Assembly: GCF_001886185.1 (NCBI RefSeq)
Contig: NZ_JXLA01000033.1
Location: 1-44,307 of the forward strand
DNA length: 44,307 nt
DNA from: Enterococcus raffinosus
GTDB taxonomy: Bacteria > Bacillota > Bacilli > Lactobacillales > Enterococcaceae
Direction of reading: 5' to 3'
The notes under the pieces were generated by a model that was not told the DNA's origin, searched no databases, and was given only the letters and a program-made list of their open reading frames with translations. The first letter of the stretch is position 1, and every line of letters begins with the position of its first letter. The position numbers and the translations under genes were made by a program. Below, in pieces: positions 1 to 7,459 of the stretch.

Positions 1-32
1 CTATCAGTCCTAGAAATTATAGAGCCATTATC

Positions 33-66
33 AGCAGATACATCAAGAGGTATCTGCTTTTTTTGC
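33..66 (+). terminator. Rho-independent terminator of an upstream gene
   Basis: A perfect 9-bp inverted repeat (AGCAGATAC and GTATCTGCT, 8-nt loop) is followed by a run of eight T. No gene is complete upstream, so it closes a gene lying before the window. Confidence 0.8.
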
Positions 67-91
67 GAAATATTGAACAGAAAAAAATTGC

Positions 92-122
92 TTGCCTTAA
101 AGTGTACTTTAAGGTATATGCA
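92..122 (+). promoter_or_regulatory. MerR-type promoter/operator, site A
   Basis: The -35 TTGCCT (92-97) and -10 TATGCA (117-122) are separated by 19 bp, the stretched spacing typical of promoters activated by MerR-family regulators. The spacer region holds a perfect 20-bp palindrome, CCTTAAAGTGTACTTTAAGG (95-114). An alternative -10, TATATG, would give 17 bp. It drives the histidine phosphatase gene at 228. Related sites lie at 4008, 5103, 27779 and 28356. Confidence 0.75.
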
Positions 123-227
123 CGTATCATCTGGAAAGGTTAACATAGAAGATAATGACACTGTTTCCAATCGAATAAAAGATTTACTAAGAACAAGTTT
201 GTACACTTAGAAAAAAGGAGTGCTCAT

Positions 228-806
228 ATGAAAACATTATACTTAATGCGGCATGGCGAAACACTATTCAATCAACAGAAAAAAATCCAAGGTTGGTGTG
301 ATTCAACTCTGACGGAACTTGGAAGAAAACAAGCAGCAATAGCAAAAGATTATTTTGTTAAAAATGAGATCAAACTGGATAGTGCTTATGCTTCCACCTC
401 AGAAAGAGCCTGTGATACTTTAGAATTGGTCACAGATTTAAATTATTCACGAGTAAAAGGACTAAAAGAATGGAACTTCGGTGATCTAGAAGCGGAACAT
501 GAGTATTTAAATCCGCCGCTGCCTTATGGAGATTTTTTCAAGGCCTTTGGTGGAGAAGGAGAGCTTGAGTTTCGGGAACGAGTGGCACGGTCAATTCTTG
601 AGCTAGTTCAAGTGGATACTGGTAAAAATATTTTGATGGTCTCCCACGGGGCTTCCTGTAGACAATTTATGCGAGCGTGGGAGCATACGAGTGCGGTTGA
701 ACTTCAGGGGCGGATAGCAAACTGCTGTATTTTGAAATTTGCTTTTGATGGCAACCAGTTCCAGCTTTTAGAAATTATCAACCACGATTTTTCAGTTGTT
801 CTATAA
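228..806 (+). CDS. Histidine phosphatase family protein (phosphoglycerate mutase-like)
   Basis: A cytosolic enzyme of 192 residues in the branch-1 histidine phosphatase family, which removes phosphate through a phospho-histidine intermediate. The N-terminal RHGET motif (residues 8-12) carries the catalytic histidine, and the later SHG motif (in SHGASCRQF) carries the second active-site histidine. The ATG at 228 follows a good AAGGAG ribosome binding site. Its length fits small phosphatases of the GpmB/CobC/YhfR type rather than the 230-250-residue glycolytic mutase, so the substrate is not known. It sits alone behind MerR-type site A, which suggests induction by electrophile or carbonyl stress together with the aldo/keto reductase and the flavodoxin further on. 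It converges with the RpiR gene and shares a terminator with it. Confidence 0.85.
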   Translation: MKTLYLMRHGETLFNQQKKIQGWCDSTLTELGRKQAAIAKDYFVKNEIKLDSAYASTSERACDTLELVTDLNYSRVKGLKEWNFGDLEAEHEYLNPPLPYGDFFKAFGGEGELEFRERVARSILELVQVDTGKNILMVSHGASCRQFMRAWEHTSAVELQGRIANCCILKFAFDGNQFQLLEIINHDFSVVL

Positions 807-808
807 GA

Positions 809-846
809 AAAAAAGCGATGCCACTTTAACAAGTAGTATCGTTTTT
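809..846. terminator. Bidirectional terminator between convergent genes
   Basis: A stem of about 11 bp (CGATGCCACTT with AAGTAGTATCG, one mismatch and one wobble, TAAC loop) is flanked by A-rich and T-rich runs. It can end both the phosphatase gene and the RpiR gene on the minus strand. Confidence 0.7.
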
Positions 847-1721
847 TAATCTGTTTTCGACTGTTCCGATAATATTCCGTTTTCGATCCATTTATTCTTC
901 TTTTTAAAATCAGCCAGATTTTGTTGGTATTCTTTCGCGTATAAAAGCGAGAAAAGAGTATCCAAAATGTACTCAAAAGCAGCCTGAGAAGAGAAGGTGC
1001 TGACTTTTACGTAGTCTTTTTCCTCCTGAGTAATTACGATAGCTTGTGTGGCAAGGGCAATTAAGTTTGATTGGCTATTGCCAGTTAATAATATAGAAGG
1101 AACATTTTCATTTAAGAAGTGTTTCATCATTCGTTCATATTGTGGCATATTCCCACGATAAGTAATAAAAATGGCACAATCCTTATTGGTAAGATTTGCA
1201 GCATTCCAATCCTCATCGGCATATTCTTCTGCGATAATCAGAAATTTATTGATTTTTACTAATTTATTTTGAAAACTGCGAGCCCGGATCTGTGAATCGC
1301 CTTGAGCAAATAAAAAAATCCGTTCCGCATTTGCTAGCAGATCAACTGAATGATCTAGCACTTCAGTATCCAATTGTGCATAGGTTCGCTGTACTGTATT
1401 GATCGTTAAATCAGCGAGCTTCTTTGCAATATCTTTGGTTGAGTCCTGTGGCAGAAAAGGAAAATTAGCATCCACCGGTTCAGAACGGTAGAGGTCACTA
1501 TGAGCAATCTCAGAAACTGCGATACGAAAATCGCGAAAGCCGTCATAGCCCATTTTTTGGGCAAGCCGAATAACGGAAGAATGGGAGGTATACGTATCTT
1601 TAGCGAGATTTGCCACGTTGATCGCCGGAATCGTTGCCAAGTTCTTTAAAATATAATCAGCAATTCGCTTCTCCGTATTGGTTAAATCCTGTTGCAGACG
1701 TAATTTATCAATTAAAAGCAT
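846..1721 (-). CDS. MurR/RpiR family transcriptional regulator (first of three)
   Basis: This 291-residue protein has the standard RpiR layout: an N-terminal HTH_6 domain (about residues 1-77, with NTEKRIADYIL and SHSSVIRLAQKMGY) and a C-terminal SIS sugar-phosphate-binding domain (about 125-265, with FLFAQGDS and IFITYRGN). RpiR proteins bind DNA as dimers and respond to phosphorylated sugars. It is divergent from the two Gfo/Idh dehydrogenase genes, the natural candidates for control. The ATG at 1721 has an AAGGTGATG ribosome binding site. The ligand cannot be read from the sequence. Two paralogues of nearly equal length lie at 6398 and 28564. Confidence 0.88.
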   Translation of the reverse strand: MLLIDKLRLQQDLTNTEKRIADYILKNLATIPAINVANLAKDTYTSHSSVIRLAQKMGYDGFRDFRIAVSEIAHSDLYRSEPVDANFPFLPQDSTKDIAKKLADLTINTVQRTYAQLDTEVLDHSVDLLANAERIFLFAQGDSQIRARSFQNKLVKINKFLIIAEEYADEDWNAANLTNKDCAIFITYRGNMPQYERMMKHFLNENVPSILLTGNSQSNLIALATQAIVITQEEKDYVKVSTFSSQAAFEYILDTLFSLLYAKEYQQNLADFKKKNKWIENGILSEQSKTD

Positions 1722-1807
1722 GTCATCACCTTTTAGTTTGTATTTAATAGAGGAAGTATCCTAACTATCATACCTTAATTTCACTATTTTCAGAAGGAGA
1801 GGTATTC

Positions 1808-1984
1808 ATGAAAACACTTTTTTGGTACAAATGTCCAAAAATACCTAGTTCATATTTGATAGATTGGATAAAACGACCTATTTTGCTCAGAAATCTTCTC
1901 AACGATTCGAATTTTCCTATAATAGAGCTATTAAAAGAAACCTTGGAGGGATTTATACATGTTAACGATCGCATATATTGGTAA
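1808..1984 (+). CDS. Possible 58-codon small ORF ahead of the dehydrogenase pair
   Basis: An ATG at 1808 lies 7 nt after a strong AGAAGGAGA ribosome binding site (1792-1800) and opens 58 codons with the stop TAA at 1982. The product would be basic and aromatic (starts MKTLFWYKCP) with no family that I recognise. It overlaps the start of the next gene in another frame, and a -10-like TATAAT (1919-1924) lies inside it. It could be a leader peptide, a remnant, or chance. Confidence 0.2.
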   Translation: MKTLFWYKCPKIPSSYLIDWIKRPILLRNLLNDSNFPIIELLKETLEGFIHVNDRIYW

Positions 1985-2978
1985 TGGGAAAAGTACCAAC
2001 CGTTACCACTTACCATTCTCAACAAAATTGAAGGACAAAATTAAGGTCAAAACGATCTATTCACCAAGTGGACGAATCACCTGGGAAAAAAATCCAGGCA
2101 CAGTTTATACTTCAGATATCAATGATATTTATAATGATCCAGAAATTCAGTTGGTGGTTGTTACAACACCAAGTCCATTACATTTTAAACTAGGAAAAGA
2201 AGTCTTGGAGCATGGAAAAAATGTTTTGATCGAAAAGCCTTTTACAGAAACGTTAGCAGAGGCGCAGGAATTGTATCGTTTAGCAGACGAAAAAGGTTTA
2301 TTTATCCAATGTTATCAGAATCGCCGCTATGATTCAGATTTCTTAACCGTTCAAAAAGTGATTGAGAGCGGTGTGCTCGGTGATTTATTGGAGGTGGAAA
2401 TGCATTATGATTACTACCGTCCAGAGGTTCCTGAAAGTGTTGAGAAATTCTCAATTGGAACAAGTTACCTTTATGGTCATGCCTGCCATACTTTGGATCA
2501 AGTCATTTCTTATTTCGGTCGTCCAGATGACGTTCATTATGAGGTACGTCAGCTTTTAGGTGATGATCGAATGAATGATTACTTTGATTTGGATCTCTTT
2601 TATGGTCGAATGAAGGTGTCGGTGAAATCTAGTTACTTTCGTTTAAAAGAACGACCAAGCTTTGTTGTTTATGGGAAGAAGGGTGTCTTTGTGAAGGCAA
2701 CGAAGGACCGCCAAGAAGAACACTTAAAGATGTTCTATATGCCTGATAATAAGGATTTTGGGATTGATTTGCCTGAGCATTATGGTACGCTGACTTATAT
2801 GGATGATGCTGGAGTTTACCATGAAGAGAAGGTCGTTTCGGAGGTTGGCGATTACAGTCGAGTCTATGAAGATATCTACGAAACATTGATTAACGGCAAA
2901 CCAAAAGCCGTCAAGGATGAAGAAACACTGTTACAAATCGAAATGTTAGAAAAGGGTATTCAACAGGTGAAACACTAA
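1959..2978 (+). CDS. Gfo/Idh/MocA family oxidoreductase
   Basis: A 339-residue NAD(P)-dependent dehydrogenase of the Gfo/Idh/MocA family. The N-terminal Rossmann fold begins at residue 1 with a GNG turn (IAYIGNGKS). The family signature EKPF, with the catalytic lysine, is near residue 92, and the C-terminal substrate domain contains YGHACHTLDQ. Such enzymes oxidise or reduce sugars, inositols, anhydro-sugars or biliverdin-like substrates. The ATG at 1959 follows a GGAGG site (CTTGGAGGG). The stop is 23 bp before the next Gfo/Idh gene, so the two are probably co-transcribed. The divergent RpiR gene upstream may sense the phosphorylated substrate. The exact substrate is not resolved. Confidence 0.88.
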   Translation: MLTIAYIGNGKSTNRYHLPFSTKLKDKIKVKTIYSPSGRITWEKNPGTVYTSDINDIYNDPEIQLVVVTTPSPLHFKLGKEVLEHGKNVLIEKPFTETLAEAQELYRLADEKGLFIQCYQNRRYDSDFLTVQKVIESGVLGDLLEVEMHYDYYRPEVPESVEKFSIGTSYLYGHACHTLDQVISYFGRPDDVHYEVRQLLGDDRMNDYFDLDLFYGRMKVSVKSSYFRLKERPSFVVYGKKGVFVKATKDRQEEHLKMFYMPDNKDFGIDLPEHYGTLTYMDDAGVYHEEKVVSEVGDYSRVYEDIYETLINGKPKAVKDEETLLQIEMLEKGIQQVKH

Positions 2979-3001
2979 TTTAGAAGAAATGAGGGATACA
3001 G

Positions 3002-3979
3002 ATGAAGTTAGCAATATTCGGTTCTGGAAAAATTGTTCAAGAATTTTTACCTATTACAAAGGACTTGCCTGAAATTGATGTCAAAGCGATTCTCGGTACC
3101 AAGAGAAGTCAAGAAAAAACAGAGAAGATTCAGGCAGAATATGGCATCGAAGCCTCTTATACGGATATCGATGAGTGTCTGAAAAGTGATGCCTTCGATA
3201 CGGTGTATGTCGCTGTACCGAACCATTTGCATTACGGCTTCGCGAAGAAAGCGTTGGAGGCTGGTAAACATGTGATTTGTGAGAAGCCTTTTACTTTAAA
3301 ACATGCAGAGCTGCTGGATTTGGAGCAATTAGCGCTTAAAAAAGATGTGGTGCTGGTTGAGGCTATTACCAATCAATATTTGGTAAATTACCAAGGCATC
3401 AAAGAAGCCAGCCAAAAAATTGGTAAATTGAAAATCATTGAGTGCAACTATTCGCAGTATTCTTCTCGCTATGATGCCTTTAAAGAAGGCACTATTTTGC
3501 CTGCTTTCAATCCGAAAATGGGTGGCGGCGCCTTAATGGATATTAATATTTATAATATTCATCTAGTCGTTGGTCTGTTAGGAAAACCTAAACACGTGCA
3601 GTATTATGCGAATATTGAACGAGCTATTGATACTTCAGGCATGCTGATACTTGATTATGGTGATGTGAAGGTTGTTTGTATCGGTGCCAAGGATTCAGAA
3701 GCAACGATCCGTTCAACCATTCAAGGAACAGAAGGCTCAGTTGTCGTAAATGGCCCAACGAATACGTTAGATAGTTATACGACTGAATCGCTTTCTGGTG
3801 AAAAAGAAACCTTTGACCATAAAGATCATCCTCATCGTATGTATGATGAGTTCAAGCTTTTCAGTCAAGTAATCAAAAATAAAGACATGGACTTCGTGAA
3901 GAAGCAGCTTGAGCATAGTAAGATCGTGATGGAGATTGTCGAAGCCTCGATTAATGATGCAGGAATCGTTTTAGGGTGA
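3002..3979 (+). CDS. Gfo/Idh/MocA family oxidoreductase (second of pair)
   Basis: A 325-residue dehydrogenase with an N-terminal Rossmann motif (IFGSGKIVQEF) and the EKPF signature near residue 95 (ICEKPFTL). A GGGALMDINIYN stretch typical of the family's C-terminal half is present. It lies 23 bp after another member of the same family, with its own GAGGG ribosome binding site. The two proteins are clearly divergent in sequence, so they probably catalyse different steps, such as oxidation then reduction of a cyclic polyol or sugar, rather than being recent duplicates. No transporter adjoins them, so the substrate may be internal or supplied by a nearby PTS. Confidence 0.88.
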   Translation: MKLAIFGSGKIVQEFLPITKDLPEIDVKAILGTKRSQEKTEKIQAEYGIEASYTDIDECLKSDAFDTVYVAVPNHLHYGFAKKALEAGKHVICEKPFTLKHAELLDLEQLALKKDVVLVEAITNQYLVNYQGIKEASQKIGKLKIIECNYSQYSSRYDAFKEGTILPAFNPKMGGGALMDINIYNIHLVVGLLGKPKHVQYYANIERAIDTSGMLILDYGDVKVVCIGAKDSEATIRSTIQGTEGSVVVNGPTNTLDSYTTESLSGEKETFDHKDHPHRMYDEFKLFSQVIKNKDMDFVKKQLEHSKIVMEIVEASINDAGIVLG

Positions 3980-4007
3980 TTCAGTTCCATCTTTTTTAAT
4001 AAAACAC

Positions 4008-4038
4008 TTGCCTTAAAGTGCACTTCAACGTGTATGGT
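4008..4038 (+). promoter_or_regulatory. MerR-type promoter/operator, site B
   Basis: The -35 TTGCCT (4008-4013) and -10 TATGGT (4033-4038) are 19 bp apart. The dyad CCTTAAAGTGCACTTCAACG (4011-4030) is an imperfect version of the palindrome at site A. It lies 30 bp ahead of the aldo/keto reductase start. Confidence 0.75.
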
Positions 4039-4067
4039 AGGAGATAGTTAAGAAAGGTGGGAAATAG

Positions 4068-5048
4068 ATGAAGTATGCAAAGTTAGGAAATACCGGCTTA
4101 GACGTTTCAAGAATTTGCTTAGGTTCAATGAGTTTTGGGGATCCAAAAAACTGGGTTCATAAATGGGTTCTGGAAGAAGCCGAGAGCAGACCCTTAATCA
4201 AACGGGCGTTAGATTTAGGCATCAACTTCTTTGATACAGCTAACGTATATTCTTTGGGACGCAGTGAAGAGATTCTTGGAAAAGCCTTGAAGGATTATGC
4301 CAATAGAGATGAGATCGTTTTGGCAACGAAGGTTCATCAGAAAATGTTTGATGGTCCCAACGGACAAGGCCTATCAAGAAAAGCGATTATGTCGCAAATT
4401 GATCAAAGCCTAGAGCGCCTGCAGACTGATTATGTAGATTTGTATATTATTCATCGTTGGGATTATGATACCCCGATCGAAGAAACGATGGAAGCTCTGC
4501 ATGACGTTGTTAAGTCTGGTAAAGCACGCTATATTGGAGCATCTGCAATGTATGCCTATCAATTTCAACAAGCGAATACGATTGCAGAAAAAAATGGCTG
4601 GACAAAATTTGTTTCGATGCAAAACCATTTGAATTTGATTTACCGTGAAGAAGAGCGTGAAATGATTCCTTATTGTCGTTCTGAAAAGATCGCATTAACG
4701 CCTTATAGTCCGATGGCTTCTGGCAGATTGATTCGAGATCGTACAGCAGAAACACAACGAAGTACAACGGACGTCGTACAAAGAGCAAAATATGATGAAA
4801 CGGCTGAAAAAGATCAGCTGATCATCGAGCGAGTAGCTGAATTAGCAGATAAATATGAAACGAATCGTGTGAATATTGCCCTAGGCTGGTTGCTGCAAAA
4901 GGATCCAGTAGTTGCTCCAGTCGTTGGAGCGACAAAAATGAGTCATATTGAAACGGCTGTGGGAGCGGTAGATTTCAAATTAACTCCAGAAGATGTGTTG
5001 TATTTGGAGGAGCCCTATGTTCCCCATAAAGTAATTGGACATAACTAA
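4068..5048 (+). CDS. Aldo/keto reductase
   Basis: A 326-residue NADPH-dependent aldo/keto reductase of the YajO/voltage-gated-channel beta-subunit-like type. The fold starts with KYAKLGNTGLDVSRICLGSM. The catalytic tetrad is visible as Asp and Tyr in FFDTANVYS, Lys in LATKVH and His in YIIHRWD. The C-terminal NADP-binding stretch VAPVVGATK is also present. The enzyme reduces reactive aldehydes and ketones in the cytosol. The ATG at 4068 follows a GGTGGG site. It has its own MerR-type promoter (site B), consistent with induction by carbonyl stress, and is followed by a terminator, so it is monocistronic. Confidence 0.9.
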   Translation: MKYAKLGNTGLDVSRICLGSMSFGDPKNWVHKWVLEEAESRPLIKRALDLGINFFDTANVYSLGRSEEILGKALKDYANRDEIVLATKVHQKMFDGPNGQGLSRKAIMSQIDQSLERLQTDYVDLYIIHRWDYDTPIEETMEALHDVVKSGKARYIGASAMYAYQFQQANTIAEKNGWTKFVSMQNHLNLIYREEEREMIPYCRSEKIALTPYSPMASGRLIRDRTAETQRSTTDVVQRAKYDETAEKDQLIIERVAELADKYETNRVNIALGWLLQKDPVVAPVVGATKMSHIETAVGAVDFKLTPEDVLYLEEPYVPHKVIGHN

Positions 5049-5062
5049 TAATCCCTTTAAAG

Positions 5063-5096
5063 AAACTGTGCCAAACAAAATGGTGCAGTTTTTTTA
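5063..5096 (+). terminator. Terminator of the aldo/keto reductase gene
   Basis: An 11-bp stem (AAACTGTGCCA with TGGTGCAGTTT, two wobbles) and a run of seven T lie 20 bp after the stop codon. Confidence 0.8.
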
Positions 5097-5102
5097 TTCT
5101 TC

Positions 5103-5133
5103 TTGACTTGAAGTGTACTTTAACGTTTATGCT
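5103..5133 (+). promoter_or_regulatory. MerR-type promoter/operator, site C
   Basis: The -35 TTGACT (5103-5108) and -10 TATGCT (5128-5133) are 19 bp apart, with the dyad ACTTGAAGTGTACTTTAACG in the spacer. Because this promoter spans 5103-5133, an upstream in-frame start at 5108 cannot be the real one. The gene starts at 5162. Confidence 0.78.
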
Positions 5134-5161
5134 AGTACTAAAGTATATCGAGGTGAGCAGG

Positions 5162-5785
5162 ATGAAAAAGCTGTGTTGGTTGATACTTGTTTTGTTTTTT
5201 CTAGGTGCGTGTGGTGCCAATAATTCTGGGACCAATGACAGGAACAGTGAAGAGTCAGATAGTCAATCAAGTGAACGTTTGGAGTCGAAAAAAGCAGAGG
5301 GAGAGAATAAAATGAAAAAGCCGCTCATTGTGTATTATTCTTTGACTGAGAATACAAAAGAAGTTGCTGAAGAAATTCAAAAACAAACAGATGGGGAATT
5401 ATTGAGGATCGAAACAGCCGAGCCTTATCCGGAGGTTTATGATGATGTTTTAGAGATTGTTCGCACACAAAGAAGCGACAATGAGTTGCCTGAAATTGTT
5501 TCAAAAGAGGTCAGTTTGTCTGATTATGATCGTATTTTTCTAGGGGCGCCGATTTGGTTTGGTGAACCGGCGTTGCCAGTAGAAAAGTGGCTCAGTGAAA
5601 ATGATTTGACTGGCAAGAAGATTTATCCCTTCTTCACAAGCGGAAGCAGTTCTATCAATGAATCAATGGACAGATACAAAGTGGTGTTGACCCAATCAAC
5701 TCTCAGTGAAGGTTTAGGGATCACGTCCTCAGATAAAAACGAGACATCTAAACTAGTACAAGAATGGTTGGAACAATTGGATTAA
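5162..5785 (+). CDS. Flavodoxin-domain lipoprotein
   Basis: A 207-residue protein with a lipoprotein signal peptide (MKKLCWLILVLFFLGAC, lipobox LGAC, predicted lipidated Cys17), a polar Ser/Asn/Glu-rich linker to about residue 55, then a flavodoxin-like domain. The domain begins PLIVYYSLTENTKEVA, a phosphate-binding loop for FMN, and continues with FLGAPIWFGEPALPVEKWL. It should be an FMN-dependent electron carrier or quinone reductase held on the outer face of the membrane. I chose the ATG at 5162 because it follows GAGGTGAGCAGG and because the longer frame from 5108 lies inside promoter C. Membrane-anchored flavodoxins are common in Lactobacillales; the partner is unknown. Confidence 0.85.
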   Translation: MKKLCWLILVLFFLGACGANNSGTNDRNSEESDSQSSERLESKKAEGENKMKKPLIVYYSLTENTKEVAEEIQKQTDGELLRIETAEPYPEVYDDVLEIVRTQRSDNELPEIVSKEVSLSDYDRIFLGAPIWFGEPALPVEKWLSENDLTGKKIYPFFTSGSSSINESMDRYKVVLTQSTLSEGLGITSSDKNETSKLVQEWLEQLD

Positions 5786-5794
5786 ATAGTAGGA

Positions 5795-5827
5795 AGAGAT
5801 GAGGCTGAGGTCGGCTTTATCTCTTTT
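5795..5827 (+). terminator. Terminator of the flavodoxin lipoprotein gene
   Basis: A 14-bp stem with several G-U pairs (AGAGATGAGGCTGA with TCGGCTTTATCTCT, GG loop) ends in TTTT. Confidence 0.65.
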
Positions 5828-5855
5828 ATCCTTTCGGCGTTAAAAATGGTCCAGC

Positions 5856-5895
5856 TTAAAGTCCACTTTAAATCAAGAGTGAAGACTGATAAAAT
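5856..5895 (+). promoter_or_regulatory. Promoter of the MerR-RpiR operon with overlapping MerR dyad, site F
   Basis: A perfect dyad TTAAAGTCCACTTTAA (5856-5871) overlaps a -35-like TTTAAA (5867-5872), which is 17 bp from a -10 TAAAAT (5890-5895). The geometry differs from sites A-C: the dyad covers the -35 and the spacing is normal. That fits negative autoregulation rather than activation. Confidence 0.5.
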
Positions 5896-5974
5896 TGAAA
5901 TGAAAAGGATACCAGCTACATTTATTTAACGAGATTATTTGTTTGAAAAACTAACATGAAGGGAAGTGAAAGAA

Positions 5975-6394
5975 ATGAATATATCAGAAGTCGCAGAAAA
6001 ATTCGATATGACACCAGCAACGATCCGTTACTATGAAAAGCAAGGACTGATCCCGCCAATTACCAGAAATTCTGTTGGAGTTCGCGATTTCCAAGAGGAG
6101 GATATCAGTTGGGTAGAATTTATAAAATGTATGCGTGATTCTGGACTATCGATTGATTCACTAGCGAAATATTCAGAGCTTTATCAGCAAGGATCCGCTA
6201 CTTTGATTGAACGAAAAAAAATTTTGATCGAGGAATACCAAAAATTATTGGAAAAACAAAGACTGATCAATGGAACGGTGGCTCGTTTAGAAACAAAGCT
6301 GGAGAATTATGATCAAATGATTCAGAAATGCGAACAGCAGATCTTTTCCAACTCAAAAGAGGCTGTGTCTGAGAAAGTTTTGAAAGAGGTGTAA
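5975..6394 (+). CDS. MerR family regulator with conserved Cys52 (AdhR/NmlR-like)
   Basis: A 139-residue MerR-type regulator. The winged helix covers residues 1-70 (MNISEVAEKF, TPATIRYYEKQGLI), followed by a long dimerisation coiled coil (about 75-125). I chose the ATG at 5975 over the GTG at 5966 because it gives the usual MerR N-terminus and is correctly spaced from AAGGGAAG. With that start the cysteine in FIKCMRDSG is residue 52, the position known from Bacillus subtilis AdhR as the aldehyde-sensing thiol. No metal-binding C-terminal cysteine motif is present. The ACTTTAA-type dyads at 95, 4011, 5105 and 5856 are its likely targets. It is 3 bp from the RpiR gene and co-transcribed with it. 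Confidence 0.88.
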   Translation: MNISEVAEKFDMTPATIRYYEKQGLIPPITRNSVGVRDFQEEDISWVEFIKCMRDSGLSIDSLAKYSELYQQGSATLIERKKILIEEYQKLLEKQRLINGTVARLETKLENYDQMIQKCEQQIFSNSKEAVSEKVLKEV

Positions 6395-6397
6395 GTC

Positions 6398-7291
6398 ATG
6401 TACCTGTTCCAAAGAATTGAGGAGGCAGCGTTTAAACAAAATGATGCGAGACGTACAATTGGAGAGTTCATACTTGAACATCGCGATCATCTTCAGGAAT
6501 TAAGCATGGATGAAATTGCTAAGAGAACTTTTACATCAAAGCCGACACTGGTTCGTTTTGCAAAGTATTTTGATTATTCGGGTTGGAAAGAATTTATGTA
6601 TGCCTTTACCCACGAGGTTGCTTACTATGATGAGAATGCCTATGAGGACGTCGATCCGAATTTTCCTTTCTCAGCTGAAGATGATTCGTTACAAGTTATT
6701 GAACATCTAATGAATCTAAAAATGCAAAGCATGAAGGATACGGTCGCGCATATTGCTGTAGAGGACTTGAATCGAGCAGCAAATCTGATCCAGAAAGCAG
6801 AGAATGTGGTGATCTACGGGACAAGTCCTAATTATTATTATGGCGAACTGTTCAAGCGGAATTTATTGACGATCCAAAAAAAAGCCTTTATGTCAAAATC
6901 AGGTGAAAATGGTATTACTTCCAGTTCATTGAGTTCTAAGGATTGTGCGATTATCCTCTCCTATTCTGGAAATAATCCTGACGAAAATCCCACGAGTAAC
7001 GTAAAAATATTGAAGCGGTCTGGGGTTCCGATTATCAGTATTACTAGCGGAGGGAAAAACTATCTTAGAGATTATTCCGATGTCGTGTTGAACATTTCCA
7101 GTAAAGAAAAGCTCTATTCCAAGATTGCCAATTTTGCAACACAAGAATCGGTTCTATTTCTGTTAGATGTATTATTTGCTAAAATTTTTGCACTGAATTA
7201 TGAAATCAATAAGAAGAATAAAATCGCAAATTCGAAAGTTTTGGAAGGAAAAAGGCAATCCAGCTACAAAGATATCTCTGAACAATTTTAA
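6398..7291 (+). CDS. MurR/RpiR family transcriptional regulator (second of three)
   Basis: A 297-residue protein with an N-terminal HTH_6 domain (ARRTIGEFIL, TSKPTLVRFAKYFDYSGW) and a C-terminal SIS domain (VVIYGTSPNYYYGELF, AIILSYSGNN). It starts 3 bp after the MerR stop, with AAAGAGGTG inside the MerR end serving as ribosome binding site, so translation is probably coupled. A strong terminator follows. The next operon encodes a beta-glucoside PTS and a GH1 enzyme, which makes this the likely regulator of that operon through phosphorylated disaccharide or glucose-6-phosphate binding. The role is inferred from position. Confidence 0.88.
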   Translation: MYLFQRIEEAAFKQNDARRTIGEFILEHRDHLQELSMDEIAKRTFTSKPTLVRFAKYFDYSGWKEFMYAFTHEVAYYDENAYEDVDPNFPFSAEDDSLQVIEHLMNLKMQSMKDTVAHIAVEDLNRAANLIQKAENVVIYGTSPNYYYGELFKRNLLTIQKKAFMSKSGENGITSSSLSSKDCAIILSYSGNNPDENPTSNVKILKRSGVPIISITSGGKNYLRDYSDVVLNISSKEKLYSKIANFATQESVLFLLDVLFAKIFALNYEINKKNKIANSKVLEGKRQSSYKDISEQF

Positions 7292-7338
7292 GAAGAGGAT
7301 GTGGCAGAAGCTACTTCTGAAACATCGTTTATCTGGTA

Positions 7339-7379
7339 ACAGGGCGTGTGACATTTTTTTGTCACACGCTCTGTTTTTG
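7339..7379 (+). terminator. Terminator of the MerR-RpiR operon
   Basis: A near-perfect 14-bp stem (ACAGGGCGTGTGAC with GTCACACGCTCTGT, one G-U pair, T-rich loop) is followed by TTTTTG. Confidence 0.9.
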
Positions 7380-7388
7380 TTGAAAGTG

Positions 7389-7440
7389 AAACGTATTCCG
7401 AGAAATACCCATAGATTTTTAGAAAAACTGGAATACGTTT
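7389..7440 (+). promoter_or_regulatory. Inverted repeat upstream of the beta-glucoside PTS operon
   Basis: AAACGTATTCC (7389-7399) and GGAATACGTTT (7430-7440) form a perfect 11-bp inverted repeat with a 30-nt spacer, just upstream of a cre-like box and the PTS gene. No T-run follows, so it is not a terminator. It may be a paired operator for the adjacent RpiR regulator. Confidence 0.45.
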
Positions 7441-7459
7441 TAAGCTGTCACCAAACTAT

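Noticed and set aside
5108-5161. N-terminal extension of the flavodoxin lipoprotein
   Set aside because: It overlaps the MerR-type promoter, lacks a ribosome binding site and would bury the lipoprotein signal peptide.
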